Positions 1-11,137 are shown, numbered from the stretch's first letter. The stretch: DNA of 64,000 bases from Linyphia triangularis (GCA_963978545.1 OZ021723.1:93664002-93728001); one strand, 5' to 3'. The notes: generated by a model not told the origin, from the letters alone. A program made the numbers and translations.

Positions 1-528
1 CTAGAAAACTTCTACTCGGAAGGAAAATTCTGCGACGTCGATCTTCGTGCTGGTGACAAGACATTCCCAGCACACAAGGTTGTCCTGTGTGTCATGTCCC
101 CCGTGTTCAGAGCCATGTTCGAAACAGACATGAAGGAAAAGGATTCGAATGTCGTTGAAATCGAAGACGTGGATCCTGACACCCTGAGAAGGATTCTGGC
201 ATTCATCTATTCCGATGTTCTGAAGGAAGACTTGTCATTCGAAATTGCTTGCAAGTTGTTCAGTGCCGCAGATAAGTACGATATTGTATCTCTGAAGCGC
301 CGATGTTCGATTTTGTTGACATCCTTTCTGTCTGTGTCAAGTGTGTGCGATGTTCTGGTACTTGCAGATGCTCATCAAGATAACTTTCTGATGACAGCAG
401 TTCACAATTTCATCTGCCATCACGCGAACGAAACTTTCCATAGTAAAAATTGGAAGAGTTTTATGGACCTCAATCCCAAGTTATCCGGAGAAATCATGCA
501 CCAGATGTGGATAAAAAAAAGTGGCTGA
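1..528 (+). CDS. BTB/POZ domain protein, TD/POZ (SPOP-like) type, 5' partial
   Basis: The reading frame is open from base 1 and ends at TGA 526-528, giving 175 residues with the N-terminus outside the window. The first ~105 residues form a BTB/POZ fold: FCDVDL near residue 10, then AHKVVL, SPVFRAMF, a VEIEDVDPDTLRRIL helix and FIYSD. The rest is the helical BACK-like tail (ACKLFSAADKYDI, SLKRRC). In SPOP-like proteins the BTB dimerises and binds Cullin-3, so the product is probably a substrate adaptor of a ubiquitin ligase; a MATH domain would be expected upstream and cannot be seen here. No intron interrupts the visible part, as in the intron-poor TDPOZ families of arachnids. It is clearly less AT-rich than its surroundings, which supports real coding. 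A different BTB family (BTB-BACK) is possible. Confidence 0.9.
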   Translation, partial: LENFYSEGKFCDVDLRAGDKTFPAHKVVLCVMSPVFRAMFETDMKEKDSNVVEIEDVDPDTLRRILAFIYSDVLKEDLSFEIACKLFSAADKYDIVSLKRRCSILLTSFLSVSSVCDVLVLADAHQDNFLMTAVHNFICHHANETFHSKNWKSFMDLNPKLSGEIMHQMWIKKSG

Positions 529-1780
529 TCCGAAATCGTAACATGACGGTTCTAAGTTTATTGAACCCTGTAAAACGTATTTCTATGAAGTGCAATTTTT
601 CTTACCTAAACATGACAGTATAGATAAAGTATAAGGTTTTGTATATTCTTCATAATTCTTATGCATATGTTGAAGTATTAAACTTATATTCACGAAAGTC
701 ATATACTAGTTCGATTTTTCAAAGTGTAAAATTGTTTTTCTGTATTTTATTTTAATATTGATTCTAAGACTTAATAAGTATGCTGTTTAATATGAAGGTT
801 TTTAATTTTTATGCTGATAAACTAGAATAGTCGAATAAGTAACGTATAAAGCATTTTTCAAAAGTGAAGTGAAACTTGAAATGAAGTTAATAGCTGCTTT
901 TCAAATTTAAATCTCGCACGTTTTTATTACCTATTTGAGTGTTGGATTGCTCCATATTCTGTTTATCTCTGTAGAGTATATTTTTTTAGCTTTTTTTTTC
1001 TTCCCCCATTTAAAATTGATAGGACCTAAAAACTACTGCTTGAAACCGGTATAAATTTTCTGCAATAAATGTCCAGACAATAATTTTGTATTTGTCGTTT
1101 ATTTGATTTAAACTTAACTAAAAATATTATTTAACATGGTATTACAGTTTCCCAACAAAATATTTTGTTCTAATTTTTTAACAAAAAAAAAAAAAAAATA
1201 CAAAGAGAGCTTCAAGTATGTTATGTAAAGAGTTTATCCATGGAAAAATAAAAAAGAATTTCCATATAAAATATTAAATGAATGAAATTTAAACTTCAGA
1301 ATTAAGTTTATTTTTCTAAATATTTCAAAAAGATTTTTAATTTAAAATGTAAGTTGTATTTTGTTGTGAAAGACTTGTGAAATTTGTTAAAACAGTCAGA
1401 AAATAGTCGTTTTGCTCTAATCCATTTTGAAACATTTTAGGTTGTTTTCTCCTTAAAAAGTTTTGGTACTTTTTTAAAAACATGATAACCTAAGAACTAT
1501 TTTTATAATAACGTGCAAAAAATAAACTTTAGTTGATTATTTTTAATCAGAAATCGTGGCGAAAGAAGCACTTTACCTCGAGGAATGCAAGAAAGTAACT
1601 TTCCCGCACTAATGTGTTGTGTTGCCCTTGCGCCGTTAAACTTAAATCAACCAACCTGCACTAGTGTGAAAAAGTACTTCCCACACGCCTGGTGTCCAAA
1701 TTTTATACAGATTTTGTAACAGTTTCATTGACGGGAGTTTTAGTTTATACATGTATTAAATATATATATATATATATATA
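529..1780. other. AT-rich 3' flank of the BTB gene, no gene seen
   Basis: Probable 3' UTR followed by AT-rich sequence with an A-run near 1183. Around 1500-1690 there is a partial repeat with the words ACGTGCAAAAA and CGTGGCGAAAG, related to the palindromic element near 24070-25640. A TA run at 1761-1780 leads into the foldback element. I see no coding exon. Confidence 0.6.
1064..1069 (+). promoter_or_regulatory. Candidate polyadenylation signal of the BTB gene
   Basis: AATAAA lies about 535 bases after the BTB stop codon, the first perfect hexamer I noticed on this strand after the gene. A weaker ATAAAG occurs near 624. Which one is used cannot be told from sequence. Confidence 0.35.
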
Positions 1781-2339
1781 ATACTAGTTGGAAAAGTACT
1801 AGTATTTTCTCAAACGAGGAAAAATTCTTATTTGATGAATACGTTAGCACAAGTCAAATAATTTACCGAGTTTAAAAAAGCATTTTCCCACTCGTGTCAT
1901 CTAACAATATTTATATTCACATACAAAATATATATATCTTAATATATATAAATTACGTGTCACGTTGTTTGTTCCCAATGCACTCATAAACTATTCGACC
2001 GATTTTTATCAAATTTGCACACCGTGTGCAGTTTGGTCTAACTTAAGAGATAAGGATAGCTTACATCTCAATTTATAGCCGCAATATTATTTTATTGCAA
2101 ATTATTTGTTTATTATTATCTGTTAGCTCCAAACGATTCTAACAGATGGCGCTGTGTTGAAAGTACCAACGTTTCACATAAGCTACAATTTAATGGAATA
2201 TGATTTATTACCGCAACTCATTTGTTACCACAACTGATTTATTACCGCAGTACTTAAAAATTTATTTTTGTGAAAGGGTTTAGTTCTTTATTTCAATATT
2301 AATACACGCTGCACCGAAGTAGTGAGCAAAAAATCAAGT

Positions 2340-3260
2340 GTCTTGCTCAGGCCCAAAACAATTTTCAACATAAGAAGTTTTGGCTTTCGAATTTTATGTA
2401 TGTCAAACAGGATGTTAAAATTTTAATTAGTTCTTTTTTTATTAATTTTTTTAATTAATTTATTTTTTACAAAGTGACTTCAAATAGAGATACAGCTCTG
2501 AAATTTTAAACATAAGTAGTTTTAGCCATCTATTTAGACTTTTGAAAAACAGAACGGTTAAAATTTTAATTAGTTATTTTTTAATTAATTTTCTTAATTA
2601 AAAAATTTTTTTTTACCAAACTACTTCTAATAGGACTACAGTTCTGAAAATTTCAACATAAGTAGTTTGGGCCTTCTAATTGGTCTTTTGAAAAACAGTA
2701 TTTTAAATTTTTTTTTAGTTCTTTTTCAATTGACTTTTTTTAATTAATTAATAAATATTTTACAAAATGATTTCTAATAAGGCTACAGCTCTAAAATTTT
2801 CAACACAAATAGTTTTGGCCTTCTAATTGGACTTTTAACAAAAAGAACGTTCAAATTTTTATTTAGTTCTCTTTTGATTAATTTTTTAATTAATAAATAT
2901 TTTACAAAACAATTTCTAATACGGCTACATAAGTAGTTTTGGCCTTCTAATTGGACTTTTGAAAAACAGAATTTTTTTAAAAAATTTTTTTATTTAATTA
3001 ATTAACAAATATTTTACAAAACGATTTCTAATTGGGCTACATTTCTGAAATTTTCAACACAAATAGTTTTGGCCTTCTGATTGGACTTTTGGCAAAAAGA
3101 ACGTTATAATTTTAATTGGTTTTTTAATGAATTTTTAATTAATATTTTCACAAAAAGCGACTTCTAATAGGCCTAGAGCTCTGAAAGTTTCAACATAAGT
3201 AGTTTTGACCTTCTAATTTTGCTTTTTACAAAAATCATGTGTTAAAATATTCTTAAAGGA
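2340..3260 (-). repeat. Tandem array of a ~140-bp AT-rich unit, copy I (minus orientation)
   Basis: About seven diverged units, each holding TAGTTTTGGCCTTCTAATTG, ACTTTTGAAAAACAG, a run of TTAATTAA words and CTACAGCTCTGAAATTTTCA. The unit starts recur at roughly 2370, 2512, 2662, 2806, 2930, 3060 and 3195. The same unit runs in the opposite direction at 7080-8300 and 57540-58030. Flanking sequence at 3270-3340 (GACTTTTTTTTTTATTG, TCGACAAGGGAGGAG) is the reverse complement of 6985-7040, so the repeat is larger than the array. Confidence 0.8.
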
Positions 3261-3571
3261 GTGTTGTGTTATAATTATTAACGGGACTTTTTTTTTTATT
3301 GTTTCTCGACAAGGGAGGAGCTTCTAATATTAAGGCTTTCCTTACAATTAGTTTTTAGTCTGTGAAGCGACCTTACGTTTACGCAGCAATGAACCTTTCA
3401 TCGAGCAATAGCATAGCCGGCCACGTGTTATTTAGACTGAAGTATAAATTCAATTCATATTATAGTAAAAGTAATACAGTGGAATTCTTCTTGCTTTTTA
3501 ATTATTAGTGCTTCATTGTTCAAAAATCTTTAATTAAAATATATACATGTAAGTTTTATAACATAGTTAAT

Positions 3572-3711
3572 CCGGGAGGTTGCGGGTTCGAGTCCCGTGT
3601 TTGGCATGGGTGTTTGTAAATGTATGTTGGCTTGTCTAATGACGAATGTTTCGGCGCATTATAGCCCTCGTGTTGCTGACGGCGCCAGATAATCTGAAAA
3701 CAACCAACCAC
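3572..3711 (+). mobile_element. tRNA-derived SINE, family 1, 5'-truncated copy
   Basis: Begins inside the tRNA-like head at GGGAGGTTGCGGGTTCGAG, which contains the pol III B box GGTTCGAGTCC. It continues through the family body (GGTGTTTGTAAATG, TTGGCTTGTCTAATGACGAA, GCGCATTATAGCCC) to AATCTGAAAACAACCAACC. Three other copies occur at 10961, 29832 and 53346, all on the minus strand. The A box end is missing here. Confidence 0.85.
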
Positions 3712-3751
3712 ATAGCTAATACCTGGAATGCCACCACATAATCTTTGATTA

Positions 3752-4159
3752 AAGATTGGTTCACCTATTATTCTAGTGCGTAATTTGAATCCACCTCGAT
3801 TATGCAACGGTACGCGTTTCGTAATCAAAAAGATCACCGGAAATATACTTGAAGCTACCATTTTAACTGGAAAGTTTAAAGGAGAAGTGGTCCTGTTCCC
3901 ACGTATTCCCATCATACCATCAGAATCTACGATACCCTTCAAAAGGTTACAGTTTCCTATTCGTTTAGCTTTTGCCACGTCTATAAATAAGTCTCAAGGC
4001 CAAACAATGTCCATTTGTGGTTTAGATTTGGAAAATCCATGTTTTTCTCATGGGCAACTATATGATGCATGTTCACGTGTAGGAAAACCGTCGAATCTAT
4101 TTGTGTTAGCTAAAGGCAGGTTAACCAAAAATATTGTGCACCGATTAGTGCTAAATTAA
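3752..4159 (+). pseudogene. C-terminal fragment of Helitron PIF1-like helicase
   Basis: About 136 codons in one frame, starting at KIGSPIILVRNLN after the SINE and ending at TAA. The sequence carries late motifs of the PIF1/Helitron helicase: NPPRLCNGTR, the FKRLQFPIRLAFA stretch, SINKSQGQT (superfamily 1 motif V), LENPCFSHGQLYDACSR and VGKPSNLFVLAKG (motif VI region). A full helicase is over a thousand residues, so this is only the tail; Walker A and B and the Rep domain are absent. It was a DNA helicase for rolling-circle transposition and is now presumably dead, although the remaining frame has no stop. Confidence 0.9.
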
Positions 4160-4473
4160 ATTGAAATTAAAAGTATTTATAATTCAAAATAATAAACATT
4201 ATTGTTAAAGTTTTAAAACTATCTGCCCTATCTACCTCATTTATAAGTTTAAGTGTCACGTGTTATTTACTAACAACTTTGTAATGTATTCATTTGTTAC
4301 AAACTTGAATACAAAAAATAAAAAATTTAAATTTATTTCTTTTGTATTGATTTTTGCTCGATATCAACTGTAGTAGAAAATCTATCATGGAGGTCGCCAT
4401 GTTTTTTTACAAATGGCATCTGTGTAAAAAAGCATGGTGGTCCCCATGACTAGTGTTATATATATATATAGTG

Positions 4474-4517
<44 letters not shown>

Positions 4518-4690
4518 CATGTGAATATAAAAAACATTGTTGGATGACACGAGTGGGAAAATACTTTTTTAAACTCGGTAAATTATATGACTTGATGTAA
4601 ATTATATGACTTATGACGAATGCTAACGCATTCGTCAAATAAGAATTTTTCCTCGTTTGAGAAAGTACTAGTACTTTTCCAACTAGTTCT

Positions 4691-6699
4691 ATAAATAACT
4701 ATTGTGCGTAAATGGAAGAAATTTTACACGTTATTTCTTTCATTTGTCTTCGAAGATAATTTAATTTTGACCGGTGAATAATATTTTTACTTAAGCCTAA
4801 CACGTGTTTTAGACAATTTCGAAACAAAAATTCCAATTATTTTAATCGAAATTCACATAGACAGTTTTAAAGAGTTTATAGTAATGTAATTTTTTTTAAA
4901 CAGTTTAGAGTAGTTTAATTTAATAATAATGAAAGTAATTATATAAATGTTGTGACATAACATCACTTTCAATTTTCAAGTCTTACAAAATAGTTTTTAA
5001 TTCAAAATTGTAAAATATTTTTTGAAAAAAAACCCCATGAAAATTGTAAAATTAGTCAGAATTCTGTTTTGTAAGGTTTTTAGATAACTCTTTTCGAAAT
5101 TTTTTAACTCTTTGCACTCCAGGCCTTTTTCGCGCGGAGGAATCAGCAACTCGAGACATTTTAGGTTCGGCTGGTGTTTATGGATTTGCTTCATAGAAAC
5201 TAAACACAGTCATTGGCCTTGCATCGAATTTCCGCATCACACCTAATGGTCCTCTCGTGGTTTGGCATCCAATCGTGTGGCGCCTGGGAGGCGCCACTGG
5301 AGTGCAAAGGGTTAAAGCTGTTCTGCGTTTCAAGTGCGTGTTTCGCCAAACTTGAATTTCCAAATTCCAGTTATTAAACTTTCTGGTTAATCACATACTA
5401 TATCACATAACACCGGAATTTTACTGCATCAGATCAAGAAGTTTTATTTCTTACAGAAATAAAATAAATTTCACAAAATATGCCTGAGTGCATGCTACAA
5501 AATATACATATATATACAGTGAATAACAAAAGCCTCCTTACGGAAGCCAAAGTTACAAATAAATTAGAATAATTTCTATTCTTTTGCTTCATATCTTCAG
5601 TAATTCCTGAAGTATTTTTAATTAGATTCTTTAAAATTAGTTTGTTATAAATGTCTGTTTTTACAAAACACAGCAAGTATTAAATTGAAATATTTAGGAG
5701 ATGTTGCTAAGAGCCATGCCAAAAAAGTTTCCGTACGCAATATGAAAATTAATTCTGACGTCTTCCACAATAGACTTGCAGTCAATTTTTAAGCTGAAGT
5801 GTACGTATCATGAAGACATGATAGCAGCAATTGTTTAATTTTAGCTTATAGCTGATTGTCTTAAAATGAAGTTCCTAAACCTATTCTTAAGTTGGTGATT
5901 CAGTTGAAATGTTGGATTATCTATGAAAGATTTGCGAAATCTTTAATATATTGAAGTCTATAGTACAATATATTATTGAAAGACACCGTGAGCTTCAAAT
6001 TTTTACGAATAAGATCGATCAGGAACATTTTCAACCCTTAGCCAGAGTCAGAAGAGCATGCGCGTTATCAATACACATTTAAAGGCCATCCCGCGATTTC
6101 TAAGGTCATTCAAGAATTGATTGATTATTTATTTCTTCTTAAGTTTAATTTCAACCATTCGTAGTTTCAAATGAGATATATAATATTTTATCATTCCGTT
6201 TTGGCCAGTTTGGTGAGAAATCGGGCTTAAAACTTAAAATTCAAAGTTATTTGGGCAGCCAAAGATATTATTTGAATTAGCTGAAATTTTGTACGATAAA
6301 TAGACTTAGCAAGAAACAACTTTTCCACATATAAGTTTTATATATTTCTTACTTTTCATTTTTTATCACTCCACCCTAATGATAATGTTTGAAAACAACT
6401 TGTTCTCATTGGTTAGTGTGCCATATAATGCTATGCAAGCACCAAGTGAGATTTTGCAGTTAATTTAAGAAGTCCCAGTAAAGATCATTCCCTATACTCG
6501 CTATGTTACTATCTCCTAATTCAGAGCATTTAGAAAGTGCTTTTAATAAAACCTTAGAATTTGGCAAGTAGGTACGAAAATGACTACTTGAGAGAAGAAT
6601 TTAATATATTTTATTTCATGGGTTTGAAATATTTACGTCAATGTATATGCAGTGACTTCATTTGGTTTTGTCGTCTGCTATTTTAATTTTCATTTATAG
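4691..6699. other. Intergenic AT-rich stretch
   Basis: Apart from the TTAA-flanked MITE I see no gene. At 6450-6700 lies a minus-strand copy of a dispersed repeat (words AAAGATCATTCCCTATACTC and TGCAGTGACTTCATTTGG) that is also present at 8335-8490, 16740-16940 and 20245-20340. Confidence 0.55.
5108..5311. mobile_element. TTAA-flanked MITE (piggyBac-type)
   Basis: Flanked by TTAA at 5104-5107 and 5312-5315. The inverted ends match: CTCTTTGCACTCCAG on the left and the complement of CTGGAGTGCAAAGGG on the right. At 204 bp it cannot encode a transposase; a TTAA duplication with C-starting ends is the piggyBac hallmark. GC content is higher than the surroundings. Confidence 0.75.
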
Positions 6700-8350
6700 T
6701 AGTCTAGCTAAATGCCCGTACTTCGATACGAAATTTTAAAATGTGCAATACCTTAGCTAATAGCTGTGAGGCCTCGCGTTGCGGAAATCTGTCATTCGTG
6801 TATAGGACCCAGTTTTTGGTGCTTCGCTCGCAGGAAGGTTCATCGCTACCCAAAATCGAGCTAGCTTCGTTCGCTGAAAAGTTCATGGACACATAAATAC
6901 AGGCTTGTTTCACTCGTTAAAAGCTTCAATGCTATGCAAGCATAAGCTCGCTTCACTCACTAAAATTTAATTGCTACGTAAAGACTTAATATTGGAAGCC
7001 TCTCCCTTGTCAAGAAAAAAAAAAGTCCCCATTAATACAATAATACAACCCCTTAATACCTCTTTCAGATTATTTTACCACGTGTTTGTGGAAAGCAAAA
7101 TTAGAGGCTAAAACTACTTATGTTGAAACTTTCAGAGATGTAGGCCTATTAGATATCGTTTTGTAACATATTTATTAATTAAAAAAAGAAAAAAATTACA
7201 AAAATTTTAAATTTTGTTTTTTAAAAATCCAATTAGAAGGCCACAACTATTTATGTTGAAAATTTCAAAGCTGTAGCCCTATTTGAAATCGTTTTGTAAT
7301 ATATATATATATTAATTATTTAAAAAATTAATTAATAACGAACTAAACAAAAATGTAAAATTCTGTTTTTCTGAAGTCCAATTAGAAGGCTACAACTACT
7401 TGTGTTGAAAATTTTAGAGCTGTAGCCCTATTAAAAATTGTTTTGAAAAATATTAATTATTTAATTAATTAAAAAAATTAGTTAAAAAGAAACTAAATAA
7501 AAATTTAAAATTCTGTTTTTCAAAAGTCCAATTAGAAGGCCAAAAGTACTTATGTTGAAAATTTCAGAGTTGTACCCCTATTAGTAGTCGTTTTGTAAAA
7601 TATTTATCAATTAATGAAAAAAATTAATTAAAAAAGAACAAAATAAAAATTTAAAATTCTGTTTTTTAAAAGTCCAATTGAAAGGCCAAAACTACTTATG
7701 TTAAAAACTTCAAAGCTGTAGCCCTATTAGATATCGTTTTGTAACATATTTATTAATTAATTAAAAAAGAACTAACTAAAATTGTAACATTATGTTTGTG
7801 ATGTATACAATTAGAAGGCCAAAACTACTTATGTTGAAAATTTCAGAGCTGTACCCCTATTAGTAGTCGTTTTGTAAAATGTTTATTAATTAATTAAAAA
7901 AATTAATTAAAAAAGAACAAAATAAAAATTTAATATTCTGTTTTTTAAATGTGCAATTGTAAGGCCAAAACTGCTTATATTGAAAATTTCAGAGATGTAG
8001 CCCTATTAGTAGTCGTTTTGTAAAATGTTTATTAATTAATTAAAAAAAATTAATTAAAAAAGAACAAAATAAAAATATAAAATTCTGCTTTTTAAAAGTC
8101 CGATTAAAAGGCCAAAACTACTTATGTTGAAAATTTCAGAGCTGTAGCACTATTAGATATCGTTTTGTAACATATTTATTAATTAAAAAAGAACTAAAAT
8201 TTTAACATTCTGTTTGTGATATATACAATTAGAAGCCCAAAACTGCTTATGCTGAAAATTTCAGAGCTCTACTCTAATTTTAAGTAGGTTTCTATAGATC
8301 CACAGACAGACACACAATTTTTTTTTATTATTATAGATAGACATTAAGTG
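6700..8350 (+). repeat. Dispersed repeat with ~140-bp tandem array, copy II
   Basis: The head (6780-6985, words GCTTCGCTCG and GAAAAGTTCATGGACACATAA) resembles 57280-57400. Behind it about nine units of AAGGCCAAAACTACTTATG with CAGAGCTGTAGCCCTATTAG recur every 125-150 bp (near 7105, 7238, 7388, 7537, 7684, 7817, 7962, 8110, 8234). The array ends in CACAGACAGACACACAATTT and a T-rich ATTATTATAGAT tail, which looks like a transposon 3' end. No coding sequence is visible; the class is unknown. Confidence 0.75.
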
Positions 8351-9284
8351 AAAACAATGTATGTCATTTCATTCAATGATCCTTTTTGTACCTGTTCACC
8401 AAATATCAAGGTTTCATACAAAGTAATTTCTAAATGCACTAGGCAAAAGACTGTAACGTAACGAGTATAAAGAATGATCCTTCCTTATACGTCTTCTAAA
8501 TACTCATGTTTGTTAATGAAACTCAAAGTCATTGAAAAAATATATAGTTTCGTGATCACAGGCTTGTTCTGCTCAATGTTTTTGAGTGTGTGTTTTGTGC
8601 ATGCAACTTTTAAATCGATATTGCAAATTATACGAGGAAAAGATGAGGATGATGAGTAAATAGAACATTTATTTTCAATTAGTGGGAGATATAAGTAAAA
8701 ATTCTAGTGAACACTGCTTTACAAGTGAATCTACTTTTTATGTAAACACAAATTTTGCACATTGCCAATCTGCTACTTGTATGTTTTGTTAACTACACTA
8801 ATAACATGCATTTAAACTATTTTAACTCCAGAATGTATAATTACATAAAGTTTGTTACGAAATGAAATAAAACTAAAAAAAATATTATTTCTTTTATTTT
8901 CAGCGAAGCTACTATAAAGTAATTAAAACTGTACATCCAAGATCGCATCTTTTTGAACAATTTCATTTTTTATAAACATAAAAACAACTAGTTTCATATC
9001 TGATAAGGTAATTTCAACTAAAACTCTGTATAAATTTAAGAAATACATATGCATATGACAAAACAAGAAAAAGATGTTTATGGAATCTAAATATGTAGTA
9101 CAGGTATGATTGTCGTCTTTAATTCTGAGTGTTGTCCAAAAATACTTCATGATACTTTCAAATTAATGAATATACATAACCTAAATAAGAACTATCAACA
9201 ATATAAACACTCAATAGATCAAAATAGAGATAAGAAAATCCCTTTAGTTCGTTGGATTGAAATAGGGCTATTGTAAGAAAACAA
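8351..9284. other. Intergenic, repeats only
   Basis: The start (8335-8490) is a piece of the dispersed repeat with AATTTCTAAATGCACT and CGAGTATAAAGAATGATCC. The remainder is AT-rich with no exon I can support. Confidence 0.5.
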
Positions 9285-9832
9285 TGGACAATTCCAGCAT
9301 TTTTTTTTTTATCATTATTATTTTATTCAATTCTGAATCCTTCGAAAACGCCATAAACACAAAAATTTCTGGTTAAGCCGTTTTTTCTTTATTTTTAATA
9401 TGCAACCTAAGTTCGTTAGTTTATTTTGCCTGGAAAACCGATTCAATCGGCTCGAAGTTTTTGTGACGTCACTTGATCTGAAACAGTTTGGTTTGAAAAG
9501 CAGCATCAAAAACCAGTTTAGCAAGTTTCTCGCAAATCGTGCCAACCGGTTTGGGATTTGGCAATTGTCTACCAAACATGCACCAACTATTTGGCAGAAA
9601 CCTCAGGATAACCACAGAAACGGAAGGATGTTTTGACATCACAGCTAACATGTAGCGTTTTGGACGGACTGCAACACTGCAATCGGACGAGATTTTCGGG
9701 CATTTTCTTTTCTTAATATTTAAATAACTAATTTTTTTAAAGAACTTATGTTTGAATATTTGGAATCAGAAAGAAATTCTTCATAAATATAAACTAATTT
9801 CACTCGTTTATAAAAACTACGGGAATTGTCCA
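9285..9832. mobile_element. MITE with TGGACAATTCC inverted ends, copy 1
   Basis: The left end TGGACAATTCCAGCATTTTT and the right end ACGGGAATTGTCCA are inverted matches, spanning 548 bp. The interior (TGACGTCACTTGATC, GCAGAAACCTCAGGATAACC) recurs in the copy at 17307-17815. Open frames inside are not conserved between copies, so the element is non-autonomous. Confidence 0.75.
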
Positions 9833-10566
9833 TTATCTAATAAAAATGAGTTTTTAGGAGAGAGAGAAGATTGATTGTTTCATTTCTGTTTGAGTGTTTG
9901 TTCCCTAGAAAATGTCAAAAATTTCGAAGACCGACGCTTGAGAAGAAAAAATTCCTTGGTATGTCGAAGTAGAAAATCACTTGTTTCCAAAAAAAAATTA
10001 TAGCTACATTCACGATTGGTTGCCTGGATGATCATGTAGCGATCTCGCTACTTGTCGCTCTAATGTTTATTTTAAAAGTGAGGAGACACGGTGGCAATTG
10101 TGATTGATAGTCCCGTTTGCTTATAGTTCTAAGGAGATATTTCATGATATTCTTCTTTGAAAGACGTATTGTAGTCTCTTCTTGACTGAGACACTTCGAG
10201 ATACTCTTCCTTCACAGTGATATCTAACGACTTTCGTTAGCAATACATCCTCGTGTAACTAATGCACCAGAAAATGTGCAATGCCACCAATCAAAGAAAT
10301 TAGTTCTTCTCACTCATCCGTGATTTTACGTTGATAATCGTTTTGTAACCCATTTCCTCAAACAAGAGATATAGAGAATATCTTCATAAGTACCAGATTT
10401 AAGAAATTTTTCAGTTTTTAAAAAATCTAGGTTCTTTCTGTAATACGACGGAACAACAAAATCTTAAAATGTGACAAAATCTATCAATAAAATTCTGGAT
10501 TGTAGTCTCTTTGTTCAATCGATATTCTTGGACAAATCAGTATATTCTATAACCAGTTTGAACTTT
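9833..10566. other. Intergenic, nothing recognised
   Basis: AT-rich sequence between the MITE and the receptor fragment. I see no ORF with coding character, no repeat shared with the rest of the window, and no RNA gene. Confidence 0.5.
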
Positions 10567-10881
10567 TCATTTTTTCTTCTTAAATCCCCATCTTCTCTTT
10601 GGCAACATGTGACAACTCATCCCGATTTTGTCAACAATACGCTTGGGTATGAACACTTCGCCCAAGAAAACTATCAGGGATAAGCTATGCCCGATTAACA
10701 GCAAGAAGAATACATACTTTAGGTCTTCCATGGTGAGGGCGGTCGCCGTTTCACCAGGATCGGGCCATTCCCAACTTCGGAATTCTCTCTTCCACCTAGT
10801 AATGGTGAAGACGTCATTCAAAAAATGGTGGAACAGATCCGCAGCCGTAGCCTCGAGCATAGCCAAATTTAGTTGTTCCAA
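10567..10881 (-). pseudogene. Ionotropic glutamate receptor-like M4 fragment (terminal exon or pseudogene)
   Basis: The minus-strand frame reads FLNDVFTITRWKREF, then ALTMEDLKYVFFLLLIG and SLSLIVFLGEVF, then a basic tail to a stop at 10567. This order (short helix ending in RW, then TMEDLxxxFxxLxxGxxxSxxVFxxE) is the S2-M4 end of ionotropic glutamate receptors and arthropod IRs, where M4 is the last membrane helix before a short cytoplasmic tail. The ligand-binding and pore segments are not seen. Just upstream (10880-10920) the reading seems to move to another frame (FGYARGYGCGSVPP), and a SINE begins at 10961. I therefore favour a broken copy, though a genuine last exon with distant upstream exons remains possible. 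Confidence 0.55.
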
Positions 10882-10960
10882 GCAGCAAAATTTCTTTCAA
10901 TCTTTGCCTTGATTGGTTGAGCCAGAATACTGGCATGGCGCATGTCTATGCAATAAGGAT

Positions 10961-11137
10961 TGGTTGTTTTCAGATTATCTGACGCCGTCAGCAACACGAG
11001 GGCTATAATGCGCCGAAACATTCGTCATTAGACAAGCCAACATACATTTACAAACACCCATGTCTAACACGGGACTCGAACCCGCAACCTCGCGGTCTAG
11101 AAGCCAGCACGCTAACCACTCTGCCGTTTGGTCGGCA
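10961..11137 (-). mobile_element. tRNA-derived SINE, family 1, near-complete copy
   Basis: On the minus strand the head reads GCCGACCAAACGGCAGAG, then A box TGGTTAGCGTG and B box GGTTCGAGTCC, about 45 bp apart as in a tRNA gene. The family body ends in AATCTGAAAACAACCA. It lacks a foldable acceptor 3' end and CCA region, so it is a SINE, not a tRNA. Confidence 0.85.

Larger units (their letters stand above)
1937..4453 (+). mobile_element. Helitron rolling-circle transposon, internally rearranged
   Basis: Both expected termini are visible. The 5' end reads A|TCTTAATATATATAA, followed by the word CGACCGATTTTTATCAAATT common near Helitron starts. The 3' end is a hairpin (CATGG-TGGTCC-CCATG, 4433-4448) followed directly by CTAG (4450-4453), then a host T. 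Insertion between A and T without target duplication fits the class. The 3' part keeps the end of the helicase (3752-4159). The middle (about 2290-3540) is occupied by a minus-strand copy of the ~140-bp array repeat, and a truncated SINE lies at 3572-3711, so most of the Rep/helicase gene is missing. Confidence 0.75.
1781..4690. mobile_element. Foldback element with TA-rich centre, split by a Helitron
   Basis: The left arm (1781-1930: ACTAGTTGGAAAAGTACTAG, CGAGGAAAAATTCTTATTTG, CACTCGTGTCATCTAACAA) is repeated as its reverse complement at 4513-4690. The two arms face each other across a (TA)n core. The right arm has an extra ~25-bp partial duplication (AAATTATATGACTT). A Helitron now sits between the arms, so the pre-insertion element was a palindrome of roughly 350-400 bp. 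No coding capacity. Confidence 0.75.

Noticed and set aside
3556..3978. Minus-strand frame of 140 codons over the SINE and helicase tail
   Set aside because: Antisense to the recognised Helitron helicase; no motif of its own.
5178..5363. Frame with several basic and proline residues in GC-richer DNA
   Set aside because: Overlaps the TTAA-flanked MITE; GC content is that of the element.
7080..8300. CRISPR-like or satellite array
   Set aside because: Units are ~140 bp and diverged throughout, without spacers; repeat copies with flanks elsewhere show it belongs to a transposon-like repeat.
9400..9636. 78-codon frame with a plausible composition
   Set aside because: Lies in a MITE and is not kept in the sister copy at 17307-17815.
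10961..11137. tRNA gene
   Set aside because: A and B boxes are good, but the acceptor and T arms do not close and the same sequence is dispersed with a non-tRNA body, so it is a SINE.
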